Source of the DNA: Lathyrus oleraceus
Lineage: Eukaryota > Streptophyta > Magnoliopsida > Fabales > Fabaceae
Direction: 5' to 3'
DNA: 64,000 nucleotides
Assembly: GCF_024323335.1 (NCBI RefSeq)
Contig: NC_066581.1
Span: forward strand, 351,172,409-351,236,408
The translations under genes and the position numbers were made by a program. The notes beneath the pieces were generated by a model, which worked only from the letters and a program-made list of their open reading frames with translations, did not search any database and was not told the DNA's origin. Numbering within the stretch: the stretch's first letter is position 1; the number at the start of each line of letters is the position of its first letter. Below, piece by piece: positions 44,104-56,330 of this stretch.

Positions 44104-47100
44104 GTTCAAAGATTTCATAGAGTATCTTCTAATACCAGTAGTTCAGACAGGAAGACATCCTCAACACTGGCAATCGTTGGACTGATTTGTTTCTATTTTT
44201 GCATTTGGAGTTTCTTTGTTGTTAAAAGCTGCTTGTGTTTAAACATTGTTGTTTTTAATGGTAATATTGATGAAGTAATGATGCATGTTTTGATTTAATT
44301 ATCTCGCATTCGCTCATTTTTCTTCTCTTATATCAAAAACAAAAAAATACATCAGTGTTTCTCCCATTCACTTTTCTTTATCATAACCTTTGTTTTAGCA
44401 AAGATTTGAGGGAGGATGACGAAAACAAGATACCCATAATTGCTTACTATATGCTTTCGGATAAAATCCTGCTGATGATGTACATGCATTGTTTCAAATC
44501 CCCAAACACTGGAGAGATAAGGAGTTAATCCCTAGTCAACCACTTCGAGCCTAGAAGTAGGAGTTTCTTTCGGATCTAAAAAACCTTACATTAAACCTGG
44601 GGTAGGGTAGTGTTCAGTTAATCTAACTACACATTCAGATTACAAGACGAAATATCCTGTCTGAGGATCAACCACATGATATTCTTCGCACACATCCTTA
44701 AGTGTCGAAGGAACCTTGCAAAGTCCAAAAGTTATGCTGGTTGTTCTCCGAATGACCAAATGACTTGGCAACCACATTCTAAAAAAGGGAATCAATAAAA
44801 AAGCCCGCTAAGTCGATACCCCAAAAGGAGACTTAGGCAAAAACCGGGGCAATCCCGATGGACTAAAGCTTCAAAAAGCGGTCCATGCAAAAGTTAGGGA
44901 TCAAAACAAAAATCAAAGGAGGTCACGAAAACCCTCAACAAAATAAAAACAAGATTTAGTGACCACCATATCAAGAATCAAGGGGTCACCAATATCCATG
45001 AAGAGCAAAATAAAGTGTCTGTCATTTCAAGAGATTCGTACACCTTCAAAATTCTCTTAAAAAACTAATGTGTATGTTGAATTAACTGAACGTAGGACTG
45101 GAGTTTATCAAGAAGAAGGGTGGGTACAGAAACAATTTTGAGCCTCATATCCTTTGTTTCAATAACCATGAACCAAGCCACGTTACAACCCTCAAAAGAC
45201 CTAATTGAGGTAGGGTTATTTCCGAAAGCATATTATAGAAAAGTTGTGTAAACTGACTCCTAAAGGTTTGCTAATATTCAACATCAATGTCATTATTCTT
45301 GTTATGTCTTTCACACTTTAAATTGCTAAACCAACATTACATTTGGACTCATGGTCCACTCGTCACACACTATCACATCATTCCAATAAATGATTCTTTT
45401 TCAAAACTTGCATGAGTATCGCATTAAAATTACCATTTCTGAACAAACAATTTTAACTGCAAGACAGTACTTGACATCAGGGAAATTCCAACAATAAGGA
45501 ACAATCAGAGGAACTTGGACATTCATTGGTGCTGACCCGAATCAAGACTACCTCACAACCCACGAATCAGGTGCATGCCACCCAGAACATCAAGTTGATC
45601 ATAGGAAAATTACTCCAAGAATTGGTCAGTCTTAAACAGTCTCCAACATCTGTTAATAAATGTGCAAATCATTTCAAGAATCAGTTGATCCAGAGCAAAT
45701 CATCTTAGAATTCTATTAACTAGGGGTAGATCACCTAGAGGTTCTGGTGGCCATGGGAAGACCCCTTCAATATTCAATTAGGGTGAGTTAAATCGCTTCA
45801 ACGCTCATACCGGGGCAAGCTATCTCAAGAGCACAGAAAAGTCAACCGCTCCAAGAGTCGGTTAACCAAGGATAAATCCTTTCATGGATCAAAATTCTTG
45901 GGCAATCCGTCTCCAAATTATGGTACAATTGCTGTCAAAATCCTTTCGAGGTAAACATCTTGCATAGACCCATCGCATTGGGGCAAGATGAGCCATACAA
46001 GAGCGAGTTCTCTCCATGTTTCCAAGCAATTCAAGCAAAACCTTTTTTGCACGTCATCAACTGCAGAGTTCTAGATGAATGTCGGGGAATCATGCTACCA
46101 CCCATCTAATAACCTTTCGATAGATAAGAAGCCTTGTTGCAAAGAACCTTCTCTTCCAATACCCGCGCATGAGGCATTTTGAAATCCTTCAAATCATTGC
46201 ATAAATCCTCCTCATGCATTAGTCATATCGCTTTTCTCTAGCATAAAACCATGCATATCATATCATTTACCGGGCCTAACCCAATAACATGAACCTGGCA
46301 TCAAAAAGCCTTGAAACACAAAATCTGACACCGAAGCCCAGTTCCCGTCTGGCAATTTATGTCAAAGTTCAGTTCTCGTCTGACAATTCACTTCAAAGCC
46401 CAGCTCCCCTTTGGCAATTTATTTCAAAGTCCAGTTCCCGTCTGGCAACTTATTTCAAAAGCCTAGTTCCCGTCTGGCAAACCTTTTTCAAAAAACCAGT
46501 TCCCGTCTGGAAAATTATCTCTTAATACCAGTTCTCGTCTGGTAAATTATCTCTTAATACCAGTTCTCGTCTGGTAAATTATCTCTTAATACCAGTTCTC
46601 GTCTGGTAAATTATCTCTTAATACCAGTTCTCGTCTGGTAGGTCACCTATTTCGTAACCAATTCTCGTCTGGTAGTCAATTATTTTCACCAGTTCTCGTC
46701 TTGTAGCCTACTTTAAAAATCAGTTCCAGTCTGATAAATAAAAACAAATTCAGTCTCGTCTAACATTTCAATTATTTTCACCAGTTCGCCTCTGGTAACA
46801 TATCCTTCAAGTGTTGGCCTCATCTGGCACTTCAATCTCCTTCACTAGTTCTCATCTGGAAGTTCCCATTTAAAGTCCAACCTCATTGACAATCAAGAAT
46901 TAAACCCTACATGAACATCCAATTACCCAGTTGCATTCCCACATGCATCACACGAATCATCCATACATGGTTTTCCTACCAAACAGAAAATTCAAAAAAA
47001 CACAGTCATATCAATCATCAGCATACTCATGCATAACACTCCCATAAAATGGGAAGTTCAACAAAATAAAAAAAGTCATTCGCATTCCTACATTCACAGC

Positions 47101-47329
47101 CAAATATCCCCAGCAAATTGCATATTTGCATACATCCCATGCATCATCCCATGCATGGAAATCCCACCTAAAGTGGGACGTCATACAAAAATAAAATATA
47201 AAATGTCAGGATCCAAGGTCATTCATGTATATCTTGGACATTCCTCATTCCAAATGAAGTTATTACCCTGCATATGCTCGTGGGATTATATCTCAAGAAA
47301 TCATTTTTTCGACACTACGATTAATAATG
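44104..47329 (+). other. Copy E 3' region, part 1
   Basis: Nearly identical to 33632-37004 of D. It contains the stem-loop pair (44808-44836 and 44858-44886) and the 30-32-bp array at about 46335-46860, shorter than in D by about 185 bp (six units). Interrupted at 47329/47335 by G. Confidence 0.85.
44808..44886 (+). other. Conserved stem-loops in 3' region (E)
   Basis: HP1 44808-44836 and HP2 44858-44886, same sequence as D. Confidence 0.55.
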
Positions 47330-47334
47330 ATATT
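47330..47334. repeat. Target site duplication of G, left (ATATT)
   Basis: Repeated at 55490-55494. The unoccupied version GATATTCCCAGC is present in D near 37003. Confidence 0.95.
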
Positions 47335-47457
47335 TGTAACACCCCGATAATAATAAAATAATTATTTAAATTGAGTTAATAATTTATTTATTAATTTAAT
47401 TAAATAATTGGAAATTTTATTATTATTATTTTTGGATTATTATTATTATTCGGAAAA

Positions 47458-47467
47458 TATATATAAG
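47458..47467 (+). promoter_or_regulatory. TATA box in 5' LTR of G
   Basis: TATATATAAG 124 bp into the LTR; repeated in the 3' LTR at 53504-53513. The ACGCGT cluster therefore lies in the transcribed part of the LTR. Confidence 0.65.
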
Positions 47468-47938
47468 TTGGAATTTAGAAAATCCCATTTTTGGTAAAAA
47501 GGTTATTTTCACACGTGAAAAGGGAAAAGAGGCAGAGAAGGGAAAAGGGCAAAAAGCCAAAGAACGAAGGTTGAAGGAAGGAAAGCTTGGAGCTTAGAGA
47601 CTGCCGGATTTACTCAGGTAAGGGGGGTTTATCATCGATTAACGGGTATTATGGGATAGTATGTGATGGGTAGTGAGAAACCATTGAAATTGCCTCTGAT
47701 TGAATGATATATGTGATGAACTTGTGACTTATTGATGAACGAATTTGGGTGATGATTGATGAGAAATTCGTAGGAATTAGAGGTAGAAAGGTTAACAATT
47801 TGTGAAATCGAAAATGTATGATTCGTGTTAGATGTTATGTGTAATGTTGTGTGAAATTTGGACTGTGGAAGGGTAAATTTGATAGATCTCGTAGCAGAGA
47901 AAGCCATTGCAGATCTGAGAGTTCTGGTTTCTGGTCAT

Positions 47939-48215
47939 ACGCGTATGGCACTAGGCAATACGCGTATGAGATGGCTGGTACGCGTATGGCACTAGGCAAT
48001 ACGCGTATGGGTGAAAAAGATGATATTTTGAACGTAAATTGGTCTCTGTTGGTACGCGTAATGGGAGATTGTTACGCGTAGCATACGCGTATGGGATAGG
48101 TAATACGCGTATGAGTTGGGCGAGGAAATGCGCAATACGCGTATGAGAGTGGGCAATACGCGTATGGATTTGGTCAGGCGTGGGCAATACGCGTATGGGC
48201 ATAGGCAATACGCGT
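47939..48215 (+). repeat. Cluster of 12 ACGCGT palindromes in G LTR
   Basis: ACGCGT at 47939, 47960, 47980, 48001, 48054, 48074, 48085, 48105, 48137, 48158, 48189 and 48210, mostly within ATACGCGTATG. Spacing is mainly 20-21 bp or multiples near that. The same cluster is at 53985-54261. ACGCGT fits the CGCG box recognised by plant CAMTA factors; whether it is bound is unknown. Confidence 0.9.
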
Positions 48216-49447
48216 ATGGGCAGAAGTGTGATTTTCTGTGCTGTTGTTGTGCAGTTTTTGGTTGTTTAGGCTGAGTGATGTACTTAGCTGATGTATGATG
48301 TAGCAGGGATCATTTCCCGTTGTTTTGAGTAGTATAGGTATTAGTAGAGTGTGCTAATACTGTATTTGGTTATGTGGCATGATGTGATATGCTTTTGTGA
48401 TAAACTGTATTAATGATGTGTGATGATATGCATGATGTTGTGAATGTATCAGTTATGTATGCATTTGTGAATAGACTGTCTTATGGCTTTGAGTGTGAGC
48501 TTATGTCTATTCTTGAATTGTTGCTGTTGTTGTTGCATTGCTAGGTGATTAGCATACTTATTTTAGCCTTTGGGGCTGTAGCTAATTCCCATGGTGAGGA
48601 ATTAGTGAGTGAACCATGGTGGGTTTGTTGTTGATGTTTGCATGCTAGATGATTAGTGTGCATAGTCTAGCCTTCGGGGCTGTAGCTAATTCCCATGGTG
48701 AGGAATTGGTGAGTGAGTCATTAGATCTCAAAGGAGTGAGACTAGTGAGCTTAGTAGCCGTATCTGGAGGGATCGGTGAGCTTGAACTGTATGTTCAAGA
48801 ATAGTCGGTACCACATGTGTGGAGTCTCATTTCATAATGAATGTATGGCATATAATATGAATGGATGTATTCCAGTATTATATGTGTGTTATGTGTTGTG
48901 TTGTTAATGTTGAGTATGGTTGAGATTATACATATGCTATATATATTACTGTTGAATATGATGTTTGAACGGATATTGCCGTTGCTGAGTGTGTAGTCTG
49001 ATTAGGGTGAATTGATGTGTTATTTACTTAGCATTACATGTTGTTCTATAATGCTTATTATATTGATTGAGGAACTCACCCTTACATCTATTTTTCAGGT
49101 AACGAGCAGTGAGTTGAGTAGAAGCTAGTGCTATGGAGTCTAGTGTCGTCCTTAGGGGGTCATGCTCTGGTAGATGTAACATCGGGAGGGAATGTTTGAC
49201 TATGTTTTAATTTAGTTGTTGATTCAACTTTACATGTAATGTAGTACATGATTTGAATGTCGATGTTTTGTACCCGCTGCGAATTATGCAAAAGAGTCTT
49301 ATTTTGATTTAATAAATGAGCATGACAGGATGTTTTGATAATTGTTGTGAAATGATTGTGTGACACCCTTCGGGGCATAATTACTCTGATTGATATGTTA
49401 TTATTTTAACTAAATATTTTGGGGTATTTAGAAGGGTGTTACATTAG

Positions 49448-49460
49448 TGGTATCAGAGCA
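49448..49460 (+). other. Primer binding site of G (initiator tRNA-Met)
   Basis: TGGTATCAGAGCA, 4 nt after the LTR, the usual PBS of many plant Ty3 and Ty1 elements. Confidence 0.9.
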
Positions 49461-49567
49461 TAGTCGGTCGAGTCGAGTCGTAATTATTCTGTTTCCCCTG
49501 TACGGTATAGGTGTTGTGTAACCTATCAGTACTCATTGTTTTAGTTGTTTGGGTTTTCAGAATAGAG

Positions 49568-52500
49568 ATGGCTGGAAGAGGTAGAGATGATGCTGCAATT
49601 GCTGAGGCTCTGGGTATGCTAGCTGGAGTACTTGGAGGAAATCCGAATGTTGTGGGAATGGGAGCTGCTCGTCAACTGAGTGAGTTCCAGAAGAACAACC
49701 CTCCAATGTTTAAGGGAGCATACGATCCAGATGGCGCTCAGAAGTGGTTGAAGGAGATCGAGAGAATCTTCCGAGTAACTGAGTGTGCCGATAACCAGAA
49801 GGTCAGGTTCGGTACGCATATGCTGTCAGAGGAAGCTGATGATTGGTGGGTTGCTACCCGCACTGAGTTGGAATCTGCTGGAAATGCTGAGATTACTTGG
49901 GCAGTGTTCAGAGAGAGATTTCTGAGGAAGTACTTTCCAGAGGATGTCAGAGGAAAGAAAGAAATAGAATTCTTGGAATTGAAGCAGGGTAACCGGTCTG
50001 TTACTGGGTACGCTGCTAAGTTCACAGAGCTGTCAAAGTATTATACTCCCTATAGTGAGGCTACTGGGGAATTTTCCAAATGTGTGAAGTTTGAGAACGG
50101 GTTGCGTCCCGAGATCAAGCAGGCGATTGGATATCAGCGGATCAGGGTGTTTTCTGATTTGGTTGACTGTTGCAGGATTTTCGAACAGGATTCCAAGGCT
50201 AGAGCAGAGAGCTATCAGCAAAGGTTTGATAGGAAAGGTAAGAATCAGATTGATCGTGGAAAACCGTATGCAGCTGGCAAAGGTTTCCAGCGGCAGAGTG
50301 GGATGAAGAGGCCTAGTGGGGGAGACTCTAGTGCTCCTGTTAAGTGTTACAGATGTGGTCGGGCTGGACATCGTGTTCATGAGTGTACCAGTGCTGAGAT
50401 GAAGTGTTTCAAGTGTGGAAAAGGTGGTCATTTGGCTGCAGAGTGTCGGTTGAAGACTGTGACTTGTTTCAACTGTGGAGAAGTGGGTCATATCAGTCCA
50501 CAGTGTCCTAAGCCGAAGAAAGAAAATCAGTCAGGAGGCAAAGTCTTTGCTTTATCGGGTTCCGAGACTTCTGCAGATGATCGTTTGATCCGAGGTACGT
50601 GTTATATTAATGGCTTTCCTCTTGTAGCTATTATTGACACAGGTGCTACTCATTCCTTTATATCTTTGGATTGTGCTGTGAAACTTAAGTTAGAGATATC
50701 TGAGATGTATGGTAGTATGGTGATTGATACTCCTGCAAAGGGTTCGGTGACTACTACTTCAGTTTGCTTGAGTTGTCCTTTGAGTATTTTTGGTAGAGAC
50801 TTTGGGATAGACCTTGTGTGTCTTCCACTAGTGCAGGTGGATGTTATCTTGGGAATGAACTGGTTGGTGTTTAACCGAGTTTCTATCAACTGTTTTGATA
50901 AGACTGTGATTTTTCCTGAGATTGAAGAAGGAAAGAGTTTGTTTCTATCAGCCAAGCAGGTGAATGAGGAAGTAGCAGATGGGGCGGAGTTGTTTATGCT
51001 GTTAGCGACTCTGGAGGCTAAAGATAAACTGGCGATTGGCGATCTAGCCGTGGTGTGTGATTTTCCTGATGTGTTTCCAGAAGAAGTGAATGAATTACCG
51101 CCAGAGCGTGAAGTTGAGTTCTCGATTGATTTGGTACCTGGTACTAGACCGATATCGATGGCTCCGTACCGTATGTCTGCTGTTGAGTTAGCTGAATTGA
51201 AGAGTCAGTTGGAAGATCTGTTGGATAAGAGATTTATTCGTCCGAGTGTGTCACCGTGGGGTGCACCAGTATTGTTGGTTAAGAAGAAAGAAGGTACTAT
51301 GAGGTTGTGTGTGCACTACAGGCAATTGAATAAAGTGACGATCAAGAATCGGTATCCTTTGCCGAGGATTGATGATTTGATGGATCAGTTGGTTGGTGCG
51401 AGTGTGTTCAGCAAGATAGATTTGAGATCTGGGTATCATCAGATACGTGTGAAAACTGAGGATATTCAGAAGACTGCTTTCAGAACAAGGTATGGACATT
51501 ATGAGTATTCTGTAATGCCTTTTGGTGTGACTAATGCGCCTGGAGTATTTATGGAGTATATGAATAGGATTTTCCATCCGTACCTAGACAAGTTTGTGGT
51601 AGTGTTTATTGATGACATTTTGGTGTATTCGAAATCTGAAGAAGAGCATGCTGAGCATTTGAGAGTGGTTCTAGAAGTTCTCCGAGAAAAGAAGTTATTT
51701 GCTAAACTGTCTAAATGTGAATTTTGGTTAGAAGAGGTTAGTTTTCTTGGTCATGTGATTTCAAGAGGTGGTGTTGCTGTTGATCCTTCTAAGATAGAAG
51801 CGGTATCTAAGTGGGAAGCTCCGAAGTCTGTTTCTGAGATAAGGAGTTTTCTTGGACTTGCAGGTTATTATAGGAAGTTCATTGAGGGATTTTCTAAGTT
51901 GACGAATGGTATTTTGGATGAGATCAGAAAGGGTCAGAAATCCGATATGCTTTTGGTTGATAAGCTGACTCTAGTGAATCAAGGTCAAGGTGGTGAATTC
52001 AGAGTTGATGAGAATGGTGTTTTGAGATTTGGTAATCGGGTGTGTATTCCGGATGTTACTGAGCTTAAGAAGAGCATTCTTGAAGAAGGACATCGTAGTG
52101 GTTTGAGTATTCATCCTGGAGCTACGAAGATGTATCATGATTTGAAAAAGTTATTTTGGTGGTCGGGAATGAAGAAAGAAATTGCGAGTTTTGTTTATTC
52201 CTGTTTGACTTGTCAGAAGTCAAAGATTGAGCATCAGAAGCCGTCTGGGCTAATGCAACCGTTGGCTATTCCAGAGTGGAAGTGGGATAGTATCAGTATG
52301 GATTTTGTTTCTGGTTTGCCGAGGACAAGTAAGAATTTTGAGGCTATATGGATAATTGTTGATAGATTGACGAAGTCGGCTCATTTCATTCCGATCAGAA
52401 TGGATTATCCGTTAGAGAGATTAGCCGAGTTGTATATTGAGAAGATTGTAAGTTTGCATGGTATTCCGTCTAGTATTGTTTCGGACAGAGATCCTAGATT

Positions 52501-53338
52501 TACATCGAAGTTCTGGGAAGGTTTGCAGAGGGCTTTGGGAACTAAGCTGAGATTGAGTTCTGCATATCATCCGCAGACTGATGGCCAGACTGAGAGGACG
52601 ATTCAGTCATTAGAGGATCTTTTGAGAGCTTGTGTTTTGGAAAAAGGAGGTGCTTGGGATTGTTACTTACCTTTGATTGAGTTTACCTACAACAATAGTT
52701 TTCATTCGAGCATTGGTATGGCACCGTTTGAAGCTTTGTATGGTAGGAGATGTCGGACACCGTTATGTTGGTATGAGTCCGGTGAGAGTGCTGTGGTTGG
52801 ACCGGAGATTGTTCAACAAACTACGGAAAAGATTAAGATGATTCAGGAGAAGATGAGAATTGCTCAGAGTCGTCAGAAGAGTTATCATGACAAGAGGAGG
52901 AAGTCACTTGAGTTCCAAGAGGGAGATCATGTGTTTCTTCGTGTTACTCCGATAACTGGTGTTGGTCGAGCTTTGAAGTCAAAGAAGTTGACACCTCGAT
53001 TTATTGGTCCTTATCAGATTTTGGAGAGGATAGGAGAGGTAGCCTATCGTATCGCTTTACCGCCGTCGCTTGCGAATTTGCATGAGGTTTTTCATGTGTC
53101 TCAGTTGAGGAGGTACATTCATGATCCGTCGCATGTAGTCCAAGTAGATGATGTACAGGTGAGAGATAACCTGACTGTTGAAACATCACCTATGAGGATT
53201 GAGGATCGAGAGTTGAAGCAGTTGCGGGGTAAAGAGATTGCCTTGGTGAAGGTAGCTTGGGGAGGACCAGCAGGTGGCAATGTGACTTGGGAACTGGAGA
53301 GTAAGATGAAGGAGTCTTACCCAGAGTTGTTCGCTTGA
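49568..53338 (+). CDS. gag-pol: Gag-pol polyprotein of G, lacking RNase H
   Basis: One uninterrupted frame of 1256 codons from ATG 49568 ([16 protein letters not shown]); the frame is open 19 codons further upstream but without ATG. In order: gag core ([31 protein letters not shown]); three CCHC knuckles starting at residues 260, 280 and 300; protease with D357 in [12 protein letters not shown]; reverse transcriptase with D618 ([12 protein letters not shown]) and D682-D683 ([10 protein letters not shown]); integrase zinc finger near 842-880; core D912, D973, E1009 (35 residues between the last two); chromodomain near 1200-1256 ([18 protein letters not shown]). At about residue 778 the sequence passes from the end of RT ([12 protein letters not shown]) straight to the pre-integrase linker, so the RT connection and RNase H, normally around 200 residues, are missing without loss of frame. 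Confidence 0.95.
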   Translation: MAGRGRDDAAIAEALGMLAGVLGGNPNVVGMGAARQLSEFQKNNPPMFKGAYDPDGAQKWLKEIERIFRVTECADNQKVRFGTHMLSEEADDWWVATRTELESAGNAEITWAVFRERFLRKYFPEDVRGKKEIEFLELKQGNRSVTGYAAKFTELSKYYTPYSEATGEFSKCVKFENGLRPEIKQAIGYQRIRVFSDLVDCCRIFEQDSKARAESYQQRFDRKGKNQIDRGKPYAAGKGFQRQSGMKRPSGGDSSAPVKCYRCGRAGHRVHECTSAEMKCFKCGKGGHLAAECRLKTVTCFNCGEVGHISPQCPKPKKENQSGGKVFALSGSETSADDRLIRGTCYINGFPLVAIIDTGATHSFISLDCAVKLKLEISEMYGSMVIDTPAKGSVTTTSVCLSCPLSIFGRDFGIDLVCLPLVQVDVILGMNWLVFNRVSINCFDKTVIFPEIEEGKSLFLSAKQVNEEVADGAELFMLLATLEAKDKLAIGDLAVVCDFPDVFPEEVNELPPEREVEFSIDLVPGTRPISMAPYRMSAVELAELKSQLEDLLDKRFIRPSVSPWGAPVLLVKKKEGTMRLCVHYRQLNKVTIKNRYPLPRIDDLMDQLVGASVFSKIDLRSGYHQIRVKTEDIQKTAFRTRYGHYEYSVMPFGVTNAPGVFMEYMNRIFHPYLDKFVVVFIDDILVYSKSEEEHAEHLRVVLEVLREKKLFAKLSKCEFWLEEVSFLGHVISRGGVAVDPSKIEAVSKWEAPKSVSEIRSFLGLAGYYRKFIEGFSKLTNGILDEIRKGQKSDMLLVDKLTLVNQGQGGEFRVDENGVLRFGNRVCIPDVTELKKSILEEGHRSGLSIHPGATKMYHDLKKLFWWSGMKKEIASFVYSCLTCQKSKIEHQKPSGLMQPLAIPEWKWDSISMDFVSGLPRTSKNFEAIWIIVDRLTKSAHFIPIRMDYPLERLAELYIEKIVSLHGIPSSIVSDRDPRFTSKFWEGLQRALGTKLRLSSAYHPQTDGQTERTIQSLEDLLRACVLEKGGAWDCYLPLIEFTYNNSFHSSIGMAPFEALYGRRCRTPLCWYESGESAVVGPEIVQQTTEKIKMIQEKMRIAQSRQKSYHDKRRKSLEFQEGDHVFLRVTPITGVGRALKSKKLTPRFIGPYQILERIGEVAYRIALPPSLANLHEVFHVSQLRRYIHDPSHVVQVDDVQVRDNLTVETSPMRIEDRELKQLRGKEIALVKVAWGGPAGGNVTWELESKMKESYPELFA

Positions 53339-53368
53339 GGTATGTTTTCGAGGACGAAAACTCTTTTA

Positions 53369-53379
53369 GTGGGGGAGAG
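53369..53379 (+). other. Polypurine tract of G
   Basis: GTGGGGGAGAG directly before the 3' LTR, 31 bp after the stop codon. Confidence 0.9.
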
Positions 53380-53380
53380 T

Positions 53381-55489
53381 TGTAACACCCCGATAATAAT
53401 AAAATAATTATTTAAATTGAGTTAATAATTTATTTATTAATTTAATTAAATAATTGGAAATTTTATTATTATTATTTTTGGATTATTATTATTATTCGGA
53501 AAATATATATAAGTTGGAATTTAGAAAATCCCATTTTTGGTAAAAAGGTTATTTTCACACGTGAAAAGGGAAAAGAGGCAGAGAAGGGAAAAGGGCAAAA
53601 AGCCAAAGAACGAAGGTTGAAGGAAGGAAAGCTTGGAGCTTAGAGACTGCCGGATTTACTCAGGTAAGGGGGGTTTATCATCGATTAACGGGTATTATGG
53701 GATAGTATGTGATGGGTAGTGAGAAACCATTGAAATTGCCTCTGATTGAATGATATATGTGATGAACTTGTGACTTATTGATGAACGAATTTGGGTGATG
53801 ATTGATGAGAAATTCGTAGGAATTAGAGGTAGAAAGGTTAACAATTTGTGAAATCGAAAATGTATGATTCGTGTTAGATGTTATGTGTAATGTTGTGTGA
53901 AATTTGGACTGTGGAAGGGTAAATTTGATAGATCTCGTAGCAGAGAAAGCCATTGCAGATCTGAGAGTTCTGGTTTCTGGTCATACGCGTATGGCACTAG
54001 GCAATACGCGTATGAGATGGCTGGTACGCGTATGGCACTAGGCAATACGCGTATGGGTGAAAAAGATGATATTTTGAACGTAAATTGGTCTCTGTTGGTA
54101 CGCGTAATGGGAGATTGTTACGCGTAGCATACGCGTATGGGATAGGTAATACGCGTATGAGTTGGGCGAGGAAATGCGCAATACGCGTATGAGAGTGGGC
54201 AATACGCGTATGGATTTGGTCAGGCGTGGGCAATACGCGTATGGGCATAGGCAATACGCGTATGGGCAGAAGTGTGATTTTCTGTGCTGTTGTTGTGCAG
54301 TTTTTGGTTGTTTAGGCTGAGTGATGTACTTAGCTGATGTATGATGTAGCAGGGATCATTTCCCGTTGTTTTGAGTAGTATAGGTATTAGTAGAGTGTGC
54401 TAATACTGTATTTGGTTATGTGGCATGATGTGATATGCTTTTGTGATAAACTGTATTAATGATGTGTGATGATATGCATGATGCTGTGAATGTATCAGTT
54501 ATGTATGCATTTGTGAATAGACTGTCTTATGGCTTTGAGTGTGAGCTTATGTCTATTCTTGAATTGTTGCTGTTGTTGTTGCATTGCTAGGTGATTAGCA
54601 TACTTATTTTAGCCTTTGGGGCTGTAGCTAATTCCCATGGTGAGGAATTAGTGAGTGAACCATGGTGGGTTTGTTGTTGATGTTTGCATGCTAGATGATT
54701 AGTGTGCATAGTCTAGCCTTCGGGGCTGTAGCTAATTCCCATGGTGAGGAATTGGTGAGTGAGTCATTAGATCTCAAAGGAGTGAGACTAGTGAGCTTAG
54801 TAGCCGTATCTGGAGGGATCGGTGAGCTTGAACTGTATGTTCAAGAATAGTCGGTACCACATGTGTGGAGTCTCATTTCATAATGAATGTATGGCATATA
54901 ATATGAATGGATGTATTCCAGTATTATATGTGTGTTATGTGTTGTGTTGTTAATGTTGAGTATGGTTGAGATTATACATATGCTATATATATTACTGTTG
55001 AATATGATGTTTGAACGGATATTGCCGTTGCTGAGTGTGTAGTCTGATTAGGGTGAATTGATGTGTTATTTACTTAGCATTACATGTTGTTCTATAATGC
55101 TTATTATATTGATTGAGGAACTCACCCTTACATCTATTTTTCAGGTAACGAGCAGTGAGTTGAGTAGAAGCTAGTGCTATGGAGTCTAGTGTCGTCCTTA
55201 GGGGGTCATGCTCTGGTAGATGTAACATCGGGAGGGAATGTTTGACTATGTTTTAATTTAGTTGTTGATTCAACTTTACATGTAATGTAGTACATGATTT
55301 GAATGTCGATGTTTTGTACCCGCTGCGAATTATGCAAAAGAGTCTTATTTTGATTTAATAAATGAGCATGACAGGATGTTTTGATAATTGTTGTGAAATG
55401 ATTGTGTGACACCCTTCGGGGCATAATTACTCTGATTGATATGTTATTATTTTAACTAAATATTTTGGGGTATTTAGAAGGGTGTTACA
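53381..55489 (+). repeat. 3' LTR of G, 2109 bp
   Basis: Same length as the 5' LTR and identical by eye apart from C at 54484. Contains the second TATA box and the second ACGCGT cluster (53985-54261). Confidence 0.97.
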
Positions 55490-55494
55490 ATATT
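55490..55494. repeat. Target site duplication of G, right (ATATT)
   Basis: Exact partner of 47330-47334. Confidence 0.95.
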
Positions 55495-55639
55495 CCCAGC
55501 AATTTTCTTTACAATCATCGCTCCCAATTAGAGGTTACCCTAAAAAGTCTCTTATGAGCTTTTTCCCCTGCAGAGAATTTCCAGTAAGTCTCCCTCAAAA
55601 GGAGTCTTTTCTTAAAATTCCCCCCAACAGACGAATATT

Positions 55640-56330
55640 CGAGATACTGCTTCATTTATCTGAAGAATATCATTTTTACTGTTTTAGGTGTTGCTTCATC
55701 AATATGAAGAGTCTCATTTCAGAGTTTTTAGAGATACTTCTCTAAGTATCCTCGGAGAGTCTTAGATTCAATTAAGGTATCATTCCCTTGTTCAGAATAT
55801 CTTAATTCTATCATATAAGATGCTGCTTCGACTCGATACAGAGAATCTCATTTTTACTGTTTGAAATACTGCTTCATCAATATGAAGAGTCTCATTTCAG
55901 ATTTTCTTTAGAGATACTGCTCTAATATCCTCGGAGAATCTTAGATTCAGTTAAGGTATCTTTCCCCTACTGGAATATCTTAATTCTATCATATAAGATG
56001 CTGATTCGACTCGATACAGAGAATCTCATTTTTACTGTTTGAGATACTGCTTCATCAATATGAAGAGTCTCATTTCAGATTTTCTTTAGAGATATTGCTT
56101 TAATATCCTCTGAGAGTCTTAGATTCAATTAAGGTATCTTTCCCCTGCTGGAATATCTTAATTCTATCATATAAGATGCTGCTTCGAATCGATACAGAGA
56201 ATCTCATTTTTACTGTTTGAGATACTGCTTCATCAATATGAAGAGTCTCATTTCATATTCTGTTTGAGATACTGCTTCATTTATCCGAAGAATCTCATTT
56301 GTCTATTTAAGACATTGTTTCATTCATTTG
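55640..56330 (+). repeat. 178-bp tandem repeat, about four units
   Basis: Units contain TTTTTACTGTTTGAGATACT, the CTTCATCAATATGAAGAG near-palindrome, and TAAGGTATC/TTCCCCTGCTGGAATATC. Adjacent units are about 90-95 percent alike by eye. The length is typical of plant satellite monomers. Confidence 0.9.

Larger units (their letters stand above)
47335..49443 (+). repeat. 5' LTR of G, 2109 bp
   Basis: TGTAACACCCCG ... GGTGTTACA, with longer inverted ends (TGTAACACC/GGTGTTACA). An AT-rich start, TATA box at 47458-47467, a run of ACGCGT palindromes (47939-48215), and a ~100-bp direct repeat around GCTGTAGCTAATTCCCATGG (48573 and 48672). Frames inside are not conserved genes. Confidence 0.97.
47335..55489 (+). 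mobile_element. Chromovirus-type Ty3/gypsy element G, young, RNase H-less
   Basis: 8155 bp: LTR (47335-49443), PBS for initiator tRNA-Met, one ORF (49568-53338), polypurine tract, LTR (53381-55489), perfect 5-bp target duplication and an empty site in D. The chromodomain and three zinc knuckles suggest the Tekay/Del branch. The two 2109-bp LTRs differ at one position that I noticed (T48438 versus C54484), implying a very recent insertion. Confidence 0.95.

Noticed and set aside
46505..46640. Regular 32-bp repeats resembling a CRISPR array
   Set aside because: Units are contiguous without spacers, in plant DNA within a retrotransposon 3' region.
47632..48208. Several 76-91-residue frames in the G LTR, duplicated in the 3' LTR
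   Set aside because: They overlap on both strands, include the ACGCGT repeat and have no protein-like features.
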